Source of the DNA: Acidobacteriota bacterium
GTDB taxonomy: Bacteria; Acidobacteriota; Terriglobia; Acidoferrales; 2-02-FULL-67-57
Direction: 5' to 3'
DNA: 8,253 nucleotides
Assembly: GCA_016210895.1 (NCBI GenBank)
Contig: JACQTG010000261.1
Span: forward strand, 1 to 8,253
Below, piece by piece: positions 1-6,338 of this stretch (position 1 is its first letter; every line of letters starts with the position of its first letter). Both the position numbers and the translations under genes were made by a program. The notes under the pieces were generated by a model, which saw only the letters and a program-made list of their open reading frames with translations, did no database searches and had not been told where the DNA came from.

Positions 1-2
1 AG

Positions 3-290
3 CGAATCCTGGCCTGGGACCAGAGCAACCCGGAGAAAGCCCGGCGGGAAATGTTCGCTCGCTTCGACCTCGTAGTGGCCGCCCGTGCCGGACGCGCTTT
101 CCTGTTCGGCGACCGGCCACTGGAGGCTTTTCGCCGGCAGATTCACACCCTGGCCTTGCCGGAGGACGTCCAGGAGGTTTCCGCCACGGCGGTGCGGAAA
201 CGCCGGCGGGCGGGCCAGCCGATTGACGACCTGGTGCCGCCGGCCGTGGCCGCAGCCATCCGGGAGATGGGCCTCTACCCACCCCGATAA
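3..290 (+). CDS. NadD-like nicotinate-nucleotide adenylyltransferase, C-terminal fragment (5' end outside window)
   Basis: The reading frame is open from the window edge and stops at TAA 288-290, leaving 95 residues of a longer protein. The C-terminal stretch 'VSATAVRKRRRAGQPIDDLVP' followed by 'AVAAAIREMGLY' matches the nucleotide-binding end of NadD-type enzymes, usually written ISSTxIRxxxxxGxxxxxLVPxxVxxYIxxxxLY. The family transfers AMP from ATP to nicotinate mononucleotide in cytosolic NAD synthesis. The N-terminal HxGH catalytic motif would lie upstream of the window, so activity cannot be judged here. The Ser of ISST is kept but the following Ser is Ala. The leading 'RILAWD' segment also occurs in the wider cytidylyltransferase-like superfamily, so another nucleotidyltransferase is possible. 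The gene converges on sppA with 13 nt between the stop codons. An internal ATG at 51 is not a credible start because the homologous sequence continues upstream of it. Confidence 0.72.
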   Translation, partial: RILAWDQSNPEKARREMFARFDLVVAARAGRAFLFGDRPLEAFRRQIHTLALPEDVQEVSATAVRKRRRAGQPIDDLVPPAVAAAIREMGLYPPR

Positions 291-303
291 CTCCCCAGGG
301 ACT

Positions 304-1995
304 CTATTGGGGCTCGACCTGGAAGGGCATCAGCACCAAAACCGGCTCGCGCCCGAGCGGCGAGCGGCTGGGGTCGAGCCAGCTGCGCGGCGGCGTCCAG
401 CCCGCGCTGCCGACGCTCAACCACTCCTCCAACTGCTGCCAGGGACTCTTCGGGCGCGGGTAAATTTCGTACTCCACGCTTTCCTCGGCCGGGATCTTGG
501 CGAGTTGCTTGGCGATGGCCACGGCCCGCTCCAACCCGCCCAGCTCATCCACCAGGCCCAGCTCCTTCGCCTGGGCGCCCAGCCACACCCGCCCCTGGGC
601 GATGCGATCCACTTGCTCGACCGGCAGACCCCGCCCCTGCGACACCCCCTGCAAGAAGTTGCCGTAGATGTCGTGCATGAATTTGAGGATCACCTCCCGC
701 TGCGCGGGCGTGAAGTTCTCAAACGGATAGAAGATTGTGGCATTGGGGGTCAGGGCCACGTAGTCTTTGCTCAGCCCCAGCAGTTCGTAGAAGCCCTTGA
801 TATTCATCTTGCCAAAATAAACCCCGATGGAACCCGTCACAGTCCCGGGATCCGCCACGATCTTGTTGGCCGACATCGAAATCCAGTAGCCGCCCGAGGC
901 GGCCACGTCCGACATCGAAACCACCACCGGCTTCTTCTCCCGGGCCAGCACCACCTCCCGCCGGATGATCTCCGAAGCAATGGGCGAGCCCCCGGGACTG
1001 TCCACGCGAAAGACGATGGCCTTGACCGCATCGTCCTGGCGGGCCGCCCGTAAGGCCCCGGCCACGGTGTCCGAGCCCAGGTAGCGGCCGACCGACGGGG
1101 CGTAGCCGCTCTTTCCGCTAAGAATCTCCCCCGTCGCATAGACGATGGCAATCTTGCTGCCCCGCGGCGACGAGGTGCGCTCGAGGTAGGACTCGGCGCT
1201 GACGGTGTTGAGCTTCTCGGCCCCCGCCTTCTCCTTCAGCAGGTCGCGATACTCGTCGTAGTAGAGCAGCTTGTCCACCAGCTTCTTCTCCAGCGCTTCC
1301 TGGGCAAGGTAGGGCCCGTCCCGCAGGAGCTGCTCCACCACCGCCGCCTCGAGCTTTCGCCCACGGGTGATTCCCTCCACCATTTGGCCCTGCCAGCCGG
1401 TAAGCAGGTCCGTCACCACCTCACGATCTGCCGGCGTGAACCGCTTCTCGGTGTACCGGTTGGGCGCCGTCTTGTATTCGCCGGTGTGGTAGAGGTCGGG
1501 ATAGATGCGCAGCTTGTCGAGTGTCCCCCGCAGAAAGGTGGCATGGCCCATCAGGCCCGTCAGGCTCACCATGCTGGTCGGCGTCAGGTAGATTTCCGGA
1601 CAGGCGCTGGCCAGGTAGTAACTCCGGTTGTCCCCCTCCTCCAGGTAGGCAGTACAGAATTTTCCGCTGGCGGTAAACTCGGCCAACTTCGCCCGCAGCT
1701 CCTGCATCTTGCCGAAGTGCATCCCCACGTCCTGGACTTCGAGGGACACCCCGGCGATGCGCTCGTCCTTCCGGGCCCGCTCCAGCGCCTCCAGCAGGTC
1801 CAGGAAAACGGTGACCTCGCCCTCCCAGAAGCGGGCGTTCAGGTTCGGCCAGTCCTCTTCCGCCACCGGGCCGCTGAGCTTCAGCTCCAGAACCGTTTTG
1901 GCGGGCACGCGCTGCGCAAGCACCCCCGCCACGATCAGCCCCACCACCCCCACCAGCAGCAGGATAAAAACCAGCGGGCCTTTCCTCATGGCCAT
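304..1995 (-). CDS. sppA: Signal peptide peptidase SppA, 67K tandem-domain type
   Basis: This 563-residue protein belongs to peptidase family S49 and degrades signal peptides left in the membrane after secretion. Residues 8-27 form one hydrophobic N-terminal anchor, so the bulk should sit in the periplasm. Two S49-like domains follow, at about 55-255 and 280-500. The general base lysine is K175 in 'GEYKTAPNRYTE'. The nucleophile is S367 in 'SDVAASGGYW'. These correspond to the Lys209/Ser409 dyad of the E. coli enzyme, so the protein looks active. 'VDSPGGS' (331-337) and 'GTVTGSIGV' (384-392) are further family signatures. The length is close to E. coli SppA (618 aa), and a roughly 50-residue tail after the second domain is poorly conserved in general. 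The ATG at 1995 is chosen because GGGAGG lies 6 nt upstream; a second ATG two codons in has poorer spacing. The gene has its own promoter and appears monocistronic. Confidence 0.95.
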   Translation of the reverse strand: MAMRKGPLVFILLLVGVVGLIVAGVLAQRVPAKTVLELKLSGPVAEEDWPNLNARFWEGEVTVFLDLLEALERARKDERIAGVSLEVQDVGMHFGKMQELRAKLAEFTASGKFCTAYLEEGDNRSYYLASACPEIYLTPTSMVSLTGLMGHATFLRGTLDKLRIYPDLYHTGEYKTAPNRYTEKRFTPADREVVTDLLTGWQGQMVEGITRGRKLEAAVVEQLLRDGPYLAQEALEKKLVDKLLYYDEYRDLLKEKAGAEKLNTVSAESYLERTSSPRGSKIAIVYATGEILSGKSGYAPSVGRYLGSDTVAGALRAARQDDAVKAIVFRVDSPGGSPIASEIIRREVVLAREKKPVVVSMSDVAASGGYWISMSANKIVADPGTVTGSIGVYFGKMNIKGFYELLGLSKDYVALTPNATIFYPFENFTPAQREVILKFMHDIYGNFLQGVSQGRGLPVEQVDRIAQGRVWLGAQAKELGLVDELGGLERAVAIAKQLAKIPAEESVEYEIYPRPKSPWQQLEEWLSVGSAGWTPPRSWLDPSRSPLGREPVLVLMPFQVEPQ

Positions 1996-2001
1996 GTCCA
2001 G

Positions 2002-2007
2002 CCTCCC
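2002..2007 (-). promoter_or_regulatory. Ribosome binding site of sppA
   Basis: On the minus strand GGGAGG stands 6 nt before the ATG at 1995. This favours that ATG over the one two codons downstream. Confidence 0.75.
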
Positions 2008-2027
2008 TCACTCAACCATCATTTCCT

Positions 2028-2056
2028 ATCGTAGGCCAGCCCCACCCGAGCGTCAA
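2028..2056 (-). promoter_or_regulatory. Predicted sigma70-type promoter of sppA
   Basis: Read on the minus strand, TTGACG (2056-2051) is followed after exactly 17 bp by TACGAT (2033-2028). These differ from TTGACA/TATAAT by one and two bases. Transcription would begin near 2021, giving a leader of about 26 nt that contains the GGGAGG ribosome binding site. The site lies in the 106-bp divergent region between sppA and the 127-aa gene. In a GC-rich genome, so good a match at ideal spacing and position is unlikely to be chance, but it is a prediction from sequence only. Confidence 0.65.
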
Positions 2057-2101
2057 CGACCGAACCCCCGGGGCCCCTTCGAGAGTAGAATAGGGCGCGT
2101 C

Positions 2102-2485
2102 ATGGGCGGCTTCACCCCCCACCGCTATGCCTTCATCAACCTCCCCCACGCCCAGACCATCCTCGACCGCCTGCTGCGCCGGCTCTTGAACGAGCTGCCC
2201 CCGGTCACCCTGGAGGGCACCGCCTTGCCCGACCTGCTCACCGAGCTTGACCGCCTCCTCCGCCCCCACGTCGAGGACCCCCCGGAAGCCGTCGCCGTCG
2301 TGCTCGCCGACCAGGCTGCCGCCCTCGCCCGCTGCCTCGTGGATGAGATCGAGCAGGTGGGCTGCGGAAGCGACCGCGTCGGCCAGTGCGTGCGGAACCT
2401 CTTTGAATGCCTCGGCCTGGCCGCCGAAGGAGCCGAGCTCTCGCTCCGCTGCGGCGAGCGCCCCGATTCTCCCCTGCGTCCCTAG
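2102..2485 (+). CDS. Hypothetical 127-residue protein with five clustered cysteines
   Basis: I do not recognise the family. The product is 127 residues and mostly helical in appearance: leucine- and arginine-rich amphipathic stretches at about 18-55, then an acidic/alanine segment at 57-82. Five cysteines lie at 78, 88, 96, 103 and 117, and none in the first 77 residues. No signal peptide or membrane segment is visible, so the cytosol is likely. I count about 114 of 127 codons ending in G or C, the same bias as the surrounding genes. That is why I prefer this strand over the 161-codon antisense frame (2012-2497), which is in direct codon register. The ATG at 2102 has only a weak AGGG 6 nt upstream, and a TAGAAT box at 2086-2091 would place transcription almost at the start codon. 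The frame is also open upstream, so the start is not certain. The gene is divergent from sppA and convergent with the M16 operon. Confidence 0.6.
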   Translation: MGGFTPHRYAFINLPHAQTILDRLLRRLLNELPPVTLEGTALPDLLTELDRLLRPHVEDPPEAVAVVLADQAAALARCLVDEIEQVGCGSDRVGQCVRNLFECLGLAAEGAELSLRCGERPDSPLRP

Positions 2486-2554
2486 GGCCGTTCCCACTTG
2501 AAAGCGCTGTCCCGCTCCACAAAGGCTCCTGCGCCAATCAAGTTGGAACGGCCC
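2485..2554. repeat. Long inverted repeat between convergent genes; possible hairpin, cruciform or terminator
   Basis: The left arm 2485-2501 (GGGCCGTTCCCACTTGA) pairs with the right arm 2538-2554 (TCAAGTTGGAACGGCCC) in 16 of 17 positions; the only mismatch is C2495 opposite T2544. The 36-nt loop can itself form two small hairpins: AGCG 2503-2506 with CGCT 2513-2516, and GGC 2524-2526 with GCC 2533-2535. The left arm begins at the last base of the 127-aa gene's TAG stop. The right arm ends 11 nt from the stop of the M16-LolA gene. Neither strand has a T-run after the stem, so this is not a canonical intrinsic terminator. It could still halt or insulate convergent transcription or protect mRNA 3' ends. 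A REP-like extragenic palindrome is an alternative. Confidence 0.8.
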
Positions 2555-2565
2555 GAGGTCCGAAC

Positions 2566-4749
2566 TTACTTCCCTTCCTCGCGGACAAACAGCTTGGGAT
2601 CCAACCCTACGTTGACTTCGTAGCTGTCCACCGTGCTCTCGCTGGCCTTCTGCCCGTTCTGCAGGGTCAGCACCTTGAAGGGCACCGTCAATCCGCCCAC
2701 GGCCCGAAAGTCCGAGAAGACTTGTTCCTCTTCGACCGGGCCGGTGGGGGCGGTTGTCTGGTAGACCTCCCTCAGCACATGACCGGTTTTCTTCTCCACG
2801 GTCAGCTGCACCTGGTCGCCAGCCTGGTCGGCTACCAGGACGACGTCCACTTCGTTCCCGTCTTCGGTCTTGGTATCCAAATGCTGCACGGTGCGTTTGC
2901 CCTCCTCAGCTTCGAGGAGTAGCAGCGGGACGAACCTCGCCAGCCGCTTGCGCAAACTCTCGAGCAGCGGGCCGGGCATGTCCCCCACGCCCCGGGGACT
3001 CTTCTGCCACCCCGCGCCCCCGTCCCAGACCATCGAAAACTCCCCGAACGGCGAGACGATATCCGTGCGGAACTTGTCGAAGAATTGGAAAAACGTCTTC
3101 GTGGTCAAGGTGAATTCTCCCTGCGGCGTCACCTGCGTGATCCGCGACAACATCGTCAGGTCGCGGACCCCTCGCAGCGCCTCCCACCCGCCGTATCCGC
3201 GCAGGGCGGCTTGAATCACCGCCCGCCCGCGGGCCAGCGACTCGGGCGTGGCCGCCGGGATGGCGGCCGCCTCCACCTTGGGCGGCGGGATGCTGATGTC
3301 AATGGTCCGTACCGCCCCCAGCGCGCTCAAGGGCTGGTCAAAGTCCTGCTGGCGGCCGACGGCCAGGATGACGAGCTTGTCCGGTTGCAGGCGCTTCTGC
3401 GCGGCCCGCAGCACGTCCTCGGCAGTTACTTTCTCCACGTTGGCCTTGAACTTCTCCAGGAAGTCCCGCGGGTAGCCGTAGTACTCGTAGGTCATCAGCC
3501 GCCGCACGATCTCGCCCGTGGTGTCGAAGTTGAAGACGAAGGAGTTCAGCAGGCCCTCCTTGGCCACCCGCAGTTCCTCGGCCGTCACCGGCGCCGCGGT
3601 GATGCCGCGAACCTCTTTCAACATCTCCTGAATCACCCGCACCGTGCTCTCCGACTTGGTGTTGCAGAACAGCCAGAAGGAGCCGGGATAATCGAACTGG
3701 GCGCTCCAGCCCGCTCCCACCGCGTAGGCCAGTCCGAGGTCGGAGCGCACGTGGCGAAACAGGCGCGAGGACGAGCCTCCGCCGAGAATCTCCGCCATAA
3801 CATTCAGGGCGTAGTAGTCCGGATCGTCGAGCCGCCCACCCACGTGCCCGAGGCGCAGGTTGGTCTGGTTGACGTCGTCTTTCTGGATGAAGTTCACCGA
3901 GCCCTGCCAGTCCGGCGATACTTCCGGCAGCGGTGGCAGCTCCCCCGCCCCCCGCTCCCACCCCCCGAAGCTGCGCTCCACCAGCGCCTTCACCTCCGCC
4001 GGCTGGAAGTCGCCCCACAGCCCCAGGATCGTCTGGTTGGGGTGGAAGTAACGCCGGTGGAAACTCACCAGGTCGTCCCGGCTCACTCCCTTGATGGTCT
4101 CGTACTCGGGATGGCGCGCATAAGGGCTCGCGGCTCCCCAGAGCAGTTTGTTGAACTCGCGGTTGGCGATGTCGCCCACGTCATCGTTGCGGCGGGCAAT
4201 GGCGGTGCGCTGCTGCACCTTGGCCAGCTCGATCTTGTCCTCCGGGAACGCCGGGTCCCGCAGCAGCTCGCCCAGAATCTCGAGCCCCAGCGGCAGGTTC
4301 TCCTTCAAGGTGAAGAGCGATGCCGTCGCCGAGGAAGTGCCGACTCTGGTCTCGACCCCAGCCCCCAGGTTTTCCAGCGCGCGGTCGATCTCTTCCCCCG
4401 GGCGCGTCGTGGTTCCCCCGGTGCGCATGGCCTGACCGAGAATGCTGGCCAGCCCGACTTTGTCGGCCGGCTCGAAACGCGCCCCGGTCTTGACCAGCAC
4501 ATACCCTTCGACCTTCGGCAGCGTGTGGTCCTCCACCAGGTAGACGACGAGTCCGTTCGGCAACTCGAACCGCTCCACCCCCGGCAGCCTCAGGTCCCGC
4601 AGGGGCGGGTAACGCAGCTGCCTGTAGTCCTTCTGAGCGGCCGCGCCCGGAGGCGCCCCGGCCAGCACCAGCGCCGCCGCCACCCCCAGCCCCAGCCGGG
4701 AGAGAATCCGGCGGCGCCCGGCCCGGTCGGCAAACCATGACTGCCTCAT
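2566..4749 (-). CDS. Non-catalytic M16 peptidase homologue fused to a C-terminal LolA-like domain
   Basis: The 727-residue product starts with a signal peptide (basic 'RAGRRRILSR', hydrophobic 21-31, likely cut after A38 in 'GAAAQ'). An M16 two-lobe peptidase region follows at about 55-480. Where active members have HxxEH, this one has 'GLASILGQAM' (S102 and Q106 for the histidines, G105 for Glu), so zinc binding and catalysis should be lost. The second lobe keeps 'GGGSSSRLF' and 'GLAYAVGAGW' (R329, Y342), the Arg/Tyr pair that in M16B heterodimers holds the substrate terminus. Residues about 505-722 are an extra beta-rich domain resembling LolA/outer-membrane-lipoprotein-sorting proteins, with 'WDGGAGW' (575-581), 'VEKKTGHV' (651-658) and 'FRAVGGLTVP' (681-690). 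Function inferred: substrate-binding partner of the active M16 encoded just upstream. The start is firm: AAGGAGG overlaps the upstream TAA stop, 7 nt before the ATG. Confidence 0.9.
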   Translation of the reverse strand: MRQSWFADRAGRRRILSRLGLGVAAALVLAGAPPGAAAQKDYRQLRYPPLRDLRLPGVERFELPNGLVVYLVEDHTLPKVEGYVLVKTGARFEPADKVGLASILGQAMRTGGTTTRPGEEIDRALENLGAGVETRVGTSSATASLFTLKENLPLGLEILGELLRDPAFPEDKIELAKVQQRTAIARRNDDVGDIANREFNKLLWGAASPYARHPEYETIKGVSRDDLVSFHRRYFHPNQTILGLWGDFQPAEVKALVERSFGGWERGAGELPPLPEVSPDWQGSVNFIQKDDVNQTNLRLGHVGGRLDDPDYYALNVMAEILGGGSSSRLFRHVRSDLGLAYAVGAGWSAQFDYPGSFWLFCNTKSESTVRVIQEMLKEVRGITAAPVTAEELRVAKEGLLNSFVFNFDTTGEIVRRLMTYEYYGYPRDFLEKFKANVEKVTAEDVLRAAQKRLQPDKLVILAVGRQQDFDQPLSALGAVRTIDISIPPPKVEAAAIPAATPESLARGRAVIQAALRGYGGWEALRGVRDLTMLSRITQVTPQGEFTLTTKTFFQFFDKFRTDIVSPFGEFSMVWDGGAGWQKSPRGVGDMPGPLLESLRKRLARFVPLLLLEAEEGKRTVQHLDTKTEDGNEVDVVLVADQAGDQVQLTVEKKTGHVLREVYQTTAPTGPVEEEQVFSDFRAVGGLTVPFKVLTLQNGQKASESTVDSYEVNVGLDPKLFVREEGK

Positions 4750-4756
4750 GAGCCCG

Positions 4757-4764
4757 CCTCCTTA
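4757..4764 (-). promoter_or_regulatory. Shine-Dalgarno fused to the upstream stop codon (TAAGGAGG)
   Basis: Read on the minus strand, the TAA stop of the active M16 gene runs directly into GGAGG, giving TAAGGAGG 7 nt before the ATG at 4749. This is a near-perfect anti-16S match. The intergenic gap is only 12 nt, so the two M16 genes are probably translationally coupled and made in similar amounts, as expected for a heterodimer. Confidence 0.85.
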
Positions 4765-6276
4765 CGGCTTGGCCGCCGCCTCCGCCGCCTCCGCTGCCAG
4801 GTAGGCGACGGTGCGGTTCTTTTCCGTGAAGTACGTCTTGGCCACCCGCTGGATGTCCTCGCGAGTGACCTTGTCAATGGCATCGAGCTGGCGGAAGAGG
4901 TTCCGCCAGTCCCCGGTCTGCACCTGGTAGAAGACCAGCTGCCCCGCCAGGCCGCCGTTCGAACTGAGGCCCCGCACCAGATCGGCGCGAGCCCGCTGCT
5001 TCACCCGGGCCAGCTCCTCCTCACTCACCAGCTCTGTCTGCAAGCGCTCGATCTCGGCCAGCATCGCCTTTTCGTTTTCTTCATTCGTTTTCCCGGCGGC
5101 GGCCACGCTGAAGAATAGGAACAGGTTCGGGTACTTGTTGCCCGGAAAGCCCGGGAAGCCGCCCGCTGCCACCGCCAGCTTCTTCTCCTGCACCAGGCTG
5201 CGATAGAAGCGCGAGGTGCGCCCCCCGGCCAGGACGTCCTGGACAGCGTCAAAGACGGCCGTGTCGGCATGGGTGATGCCCGGCTTGTGATAGCCGATCA
5301 CCAGCAAGGGCTGCGACTCCGCGTACACCGTGATCCGCCGCTCGCCTTCCTGCTCCGGCTCCACCGTCCACACCGGCTGTGTCTCGGGGCCTGAGGGGAT
5401 GCGCCCGAAATAGAGCTGGGCCAGGCGGATGGCTTCCTTCGGGTCCACATCGCCGACGATCACCGCCGTCAGGTTCCGCGGGGTGTAGTAGGTGCGAAAG
5501 AAGCGCTCGCCCTGTTCCCGGGTCAGGTTCTCGAGGTCCGACCGCCAGCCCAGCACCGGACGGCCGTAGGGATGGGCGAGGTAGGCGGCGGCCAGGAAAT
5601 TCTCGACCAGCTTGCCGATGGGCTGGCTCTCCGTGCTCAGCCGCCGCTCTTCCATCACCACCTCCCGCTCCTTGTAGAACTGGCGCAGGACCGGGTCCAG
5701 GAAGCGCGCCGACTCCAGCGAAAACCACAGCTCCAGCTTGTTCGAGGGCAGACTGAAGTAGTACTCGGTCGCCTCCGAGTTCGTGCTGGCGTTCAGGCCC
5801 ACGCCGCCATTCTGCTCGATGGCTTGGTCAAACTCGCCGTTCACGATGTACTTCTCCGCCTCCTCCTGGGCCTGCCGGAAGGCAGCCTCAAGTTGCTTCA
5901 ACTTTTCCGGGTCGCCCCGCTCGCCCTTGCGGCTCTCGGCCGCCCAAGCGGCGTAGGCTTGGTCAATCTTGGCCTGGGCCTGCCTTTCTTTCTTGCTGTC
6001 CTTCGTCCCGATGGTCGAGGTGCCCTTGAAGGCCATGTGCTCGAACAAGTGCGCCAGACCTGTCTGCCCTACCTCTTCGTTGACGCCGCCCACATCGGCA
6101 TACAGGTTGAAGGACACCACCGGCACCTGGTGGCGCTCCACGACGATGAACTTCATCCCGTTCGAGACCGTCTGCTCGGTGACCGTCTTCTCGAACTCAA
6201 CCAGGTTCTGGGCCGCGACCGGGAGGAGGCTGGCCAGCAGGATGACAAACAGCCGTCCGGCCATTCTGGTTTTCAT
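4762..6276 (-). CDS. Catalytically intact M16 family zinc peptidase, periplasmic
   Basis: The product is 504 residues from the ATG at 6276. It carries a Sec-type signal peptide (positive 'KTRMAGR', hydrophobic 9-21, cut near 'PVAAQ'). The M16 signature is complete: H76-L-F-E79-H80 in 'GLAHLFEHMAFKGT', with the third zinc ligand E210 and its partner E203 in 'KEREVVMEE'. The ligands are about 130 residues apart instead of the usual 75-80, because of a charged helical, probably coiled-coil, insertion at about 92-145. The second lobe has 'GGRTSRFYRSL' (351-361), so the substrate-binding Arg is kept (R356), but the 'GLAY' tyrosine motif is replaced by 'KLAVAAGGF'. This division of labour matches the partner encoded 12 nt downstream. 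The likely role is degradation or processing of peptides in the periplasm. ATG 6276 is preferred over an in-frame GTG at 6306 because GAGGTG lies 5 nt before it and the signal peptide then begins normally. Confidence 0.93.
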   Translation of the reverse strand: MKTRMAGRLFVILLASLLPVAAQNLVEFEKTVTEQTVSNGMKFIVVERHQVPVVSFNLYADVGGVNEEVGQTGLAHLFEHMAFKGTSTIGTKDSKKERQAQAKIDQAYAAWAAESRKGERGDPEKLKQLEAAFRQAQEEAEKYIVNGEFDQAIEQNGGVGLNASTNSEATEYYFSLPSNKLELWFSLESARFLDPVLRQFYKEREVVMEERRLSTESQPIGKLVENFLAAAYLAHPYGRPVLGWRSDLENLTREQGERFFRTYYTPRNLTAVIVGDVDPKEAIRLAQLYFGRIPSGPETQPVWTVEPEQEGERRITVYAESQPLLVIGYHKPGITHADTAVFDAVQDVLAGGRTSRFYRSLVQEKKLAVAAGGFPGFPGNKYPNLFLFFSVAAAGKTNEENEKAMLAEIERLQTELVSEEELARVKQRARADLVRGLSSNGGLAGQLVFYQVQTGDWRNLFRQLDAIDKVTREDIQRVAKTYFTEKNRTVAYLAAEAAEAAAKP

Positions 6277-6281
6277 CGGTC

Positions 6282-6287
6282 CACCTC
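6282..6287 (-). promoter_or_regulatory. Ribosome binding site deciding the start of the active M16 gene
   Basis: On the minus strand GAGGTG ends 5 nt before ATG 6276. The alternative GTG at 6306 has no comparable purine tract at this spacing. Confidence 0.65.
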
Positions 6288-6338
6288 GAACAGACTGGAG
6301 CTCCACCCCTGAACTCTCTCAATGCGGATTTGCCGATT

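Noticed and set aside
291..315. Terminator between the NadD-like gene and sppA
   Set aside because: CCCCA (293-297) can pair with TGGGG (308-312), but a 5-bp stem without a T-run is too weak to call.
85..1053. 322-codon plus-strand frame across the NadD end and sppA
   Set aside because: It overlaps two recognised genes in other frames and its product is Arg/Pro/His-rich with no domain-like pattern.
2012..2497. 161-codon open frame antisense to the 127-aa gene
   Set aside because: It is in direct codon register with the plus gene. The plus frame has about 90% G/C in third positions and the more protein-like composition, while the antisense product is Gly/Ala-rich and runs through the sppA promoter region.
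2485..2554. Integron attC-like site
   Set aside because: The palindromic shape with a large loop suggested it, but the GTTRRRY / RYYYAAC core boxes are not properly present and there is no integrase or cassette array nearby.
3085..4740. 551-codon open frame antisense to the M16-LolA gene (plus strand)
   Set aside because: It is a shadow in GC-rich DNA: the minus-strand frame has a clear signal peptide, M16 and LolA-like domains and a perfect Shine-Dalgarno, while the plus frame gives a low-complexity Arg/Gln/Gly/Pro/His protein.
6277..6338. Separate promoter for the M16 pair
   Set aside because: TTGAGA occurs on the minus strand but the matching -10 position reads TCCAGT, far from consensus. 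The TGGAGCTCCA palindrome at 6296-6305 is too short to interpret alone.
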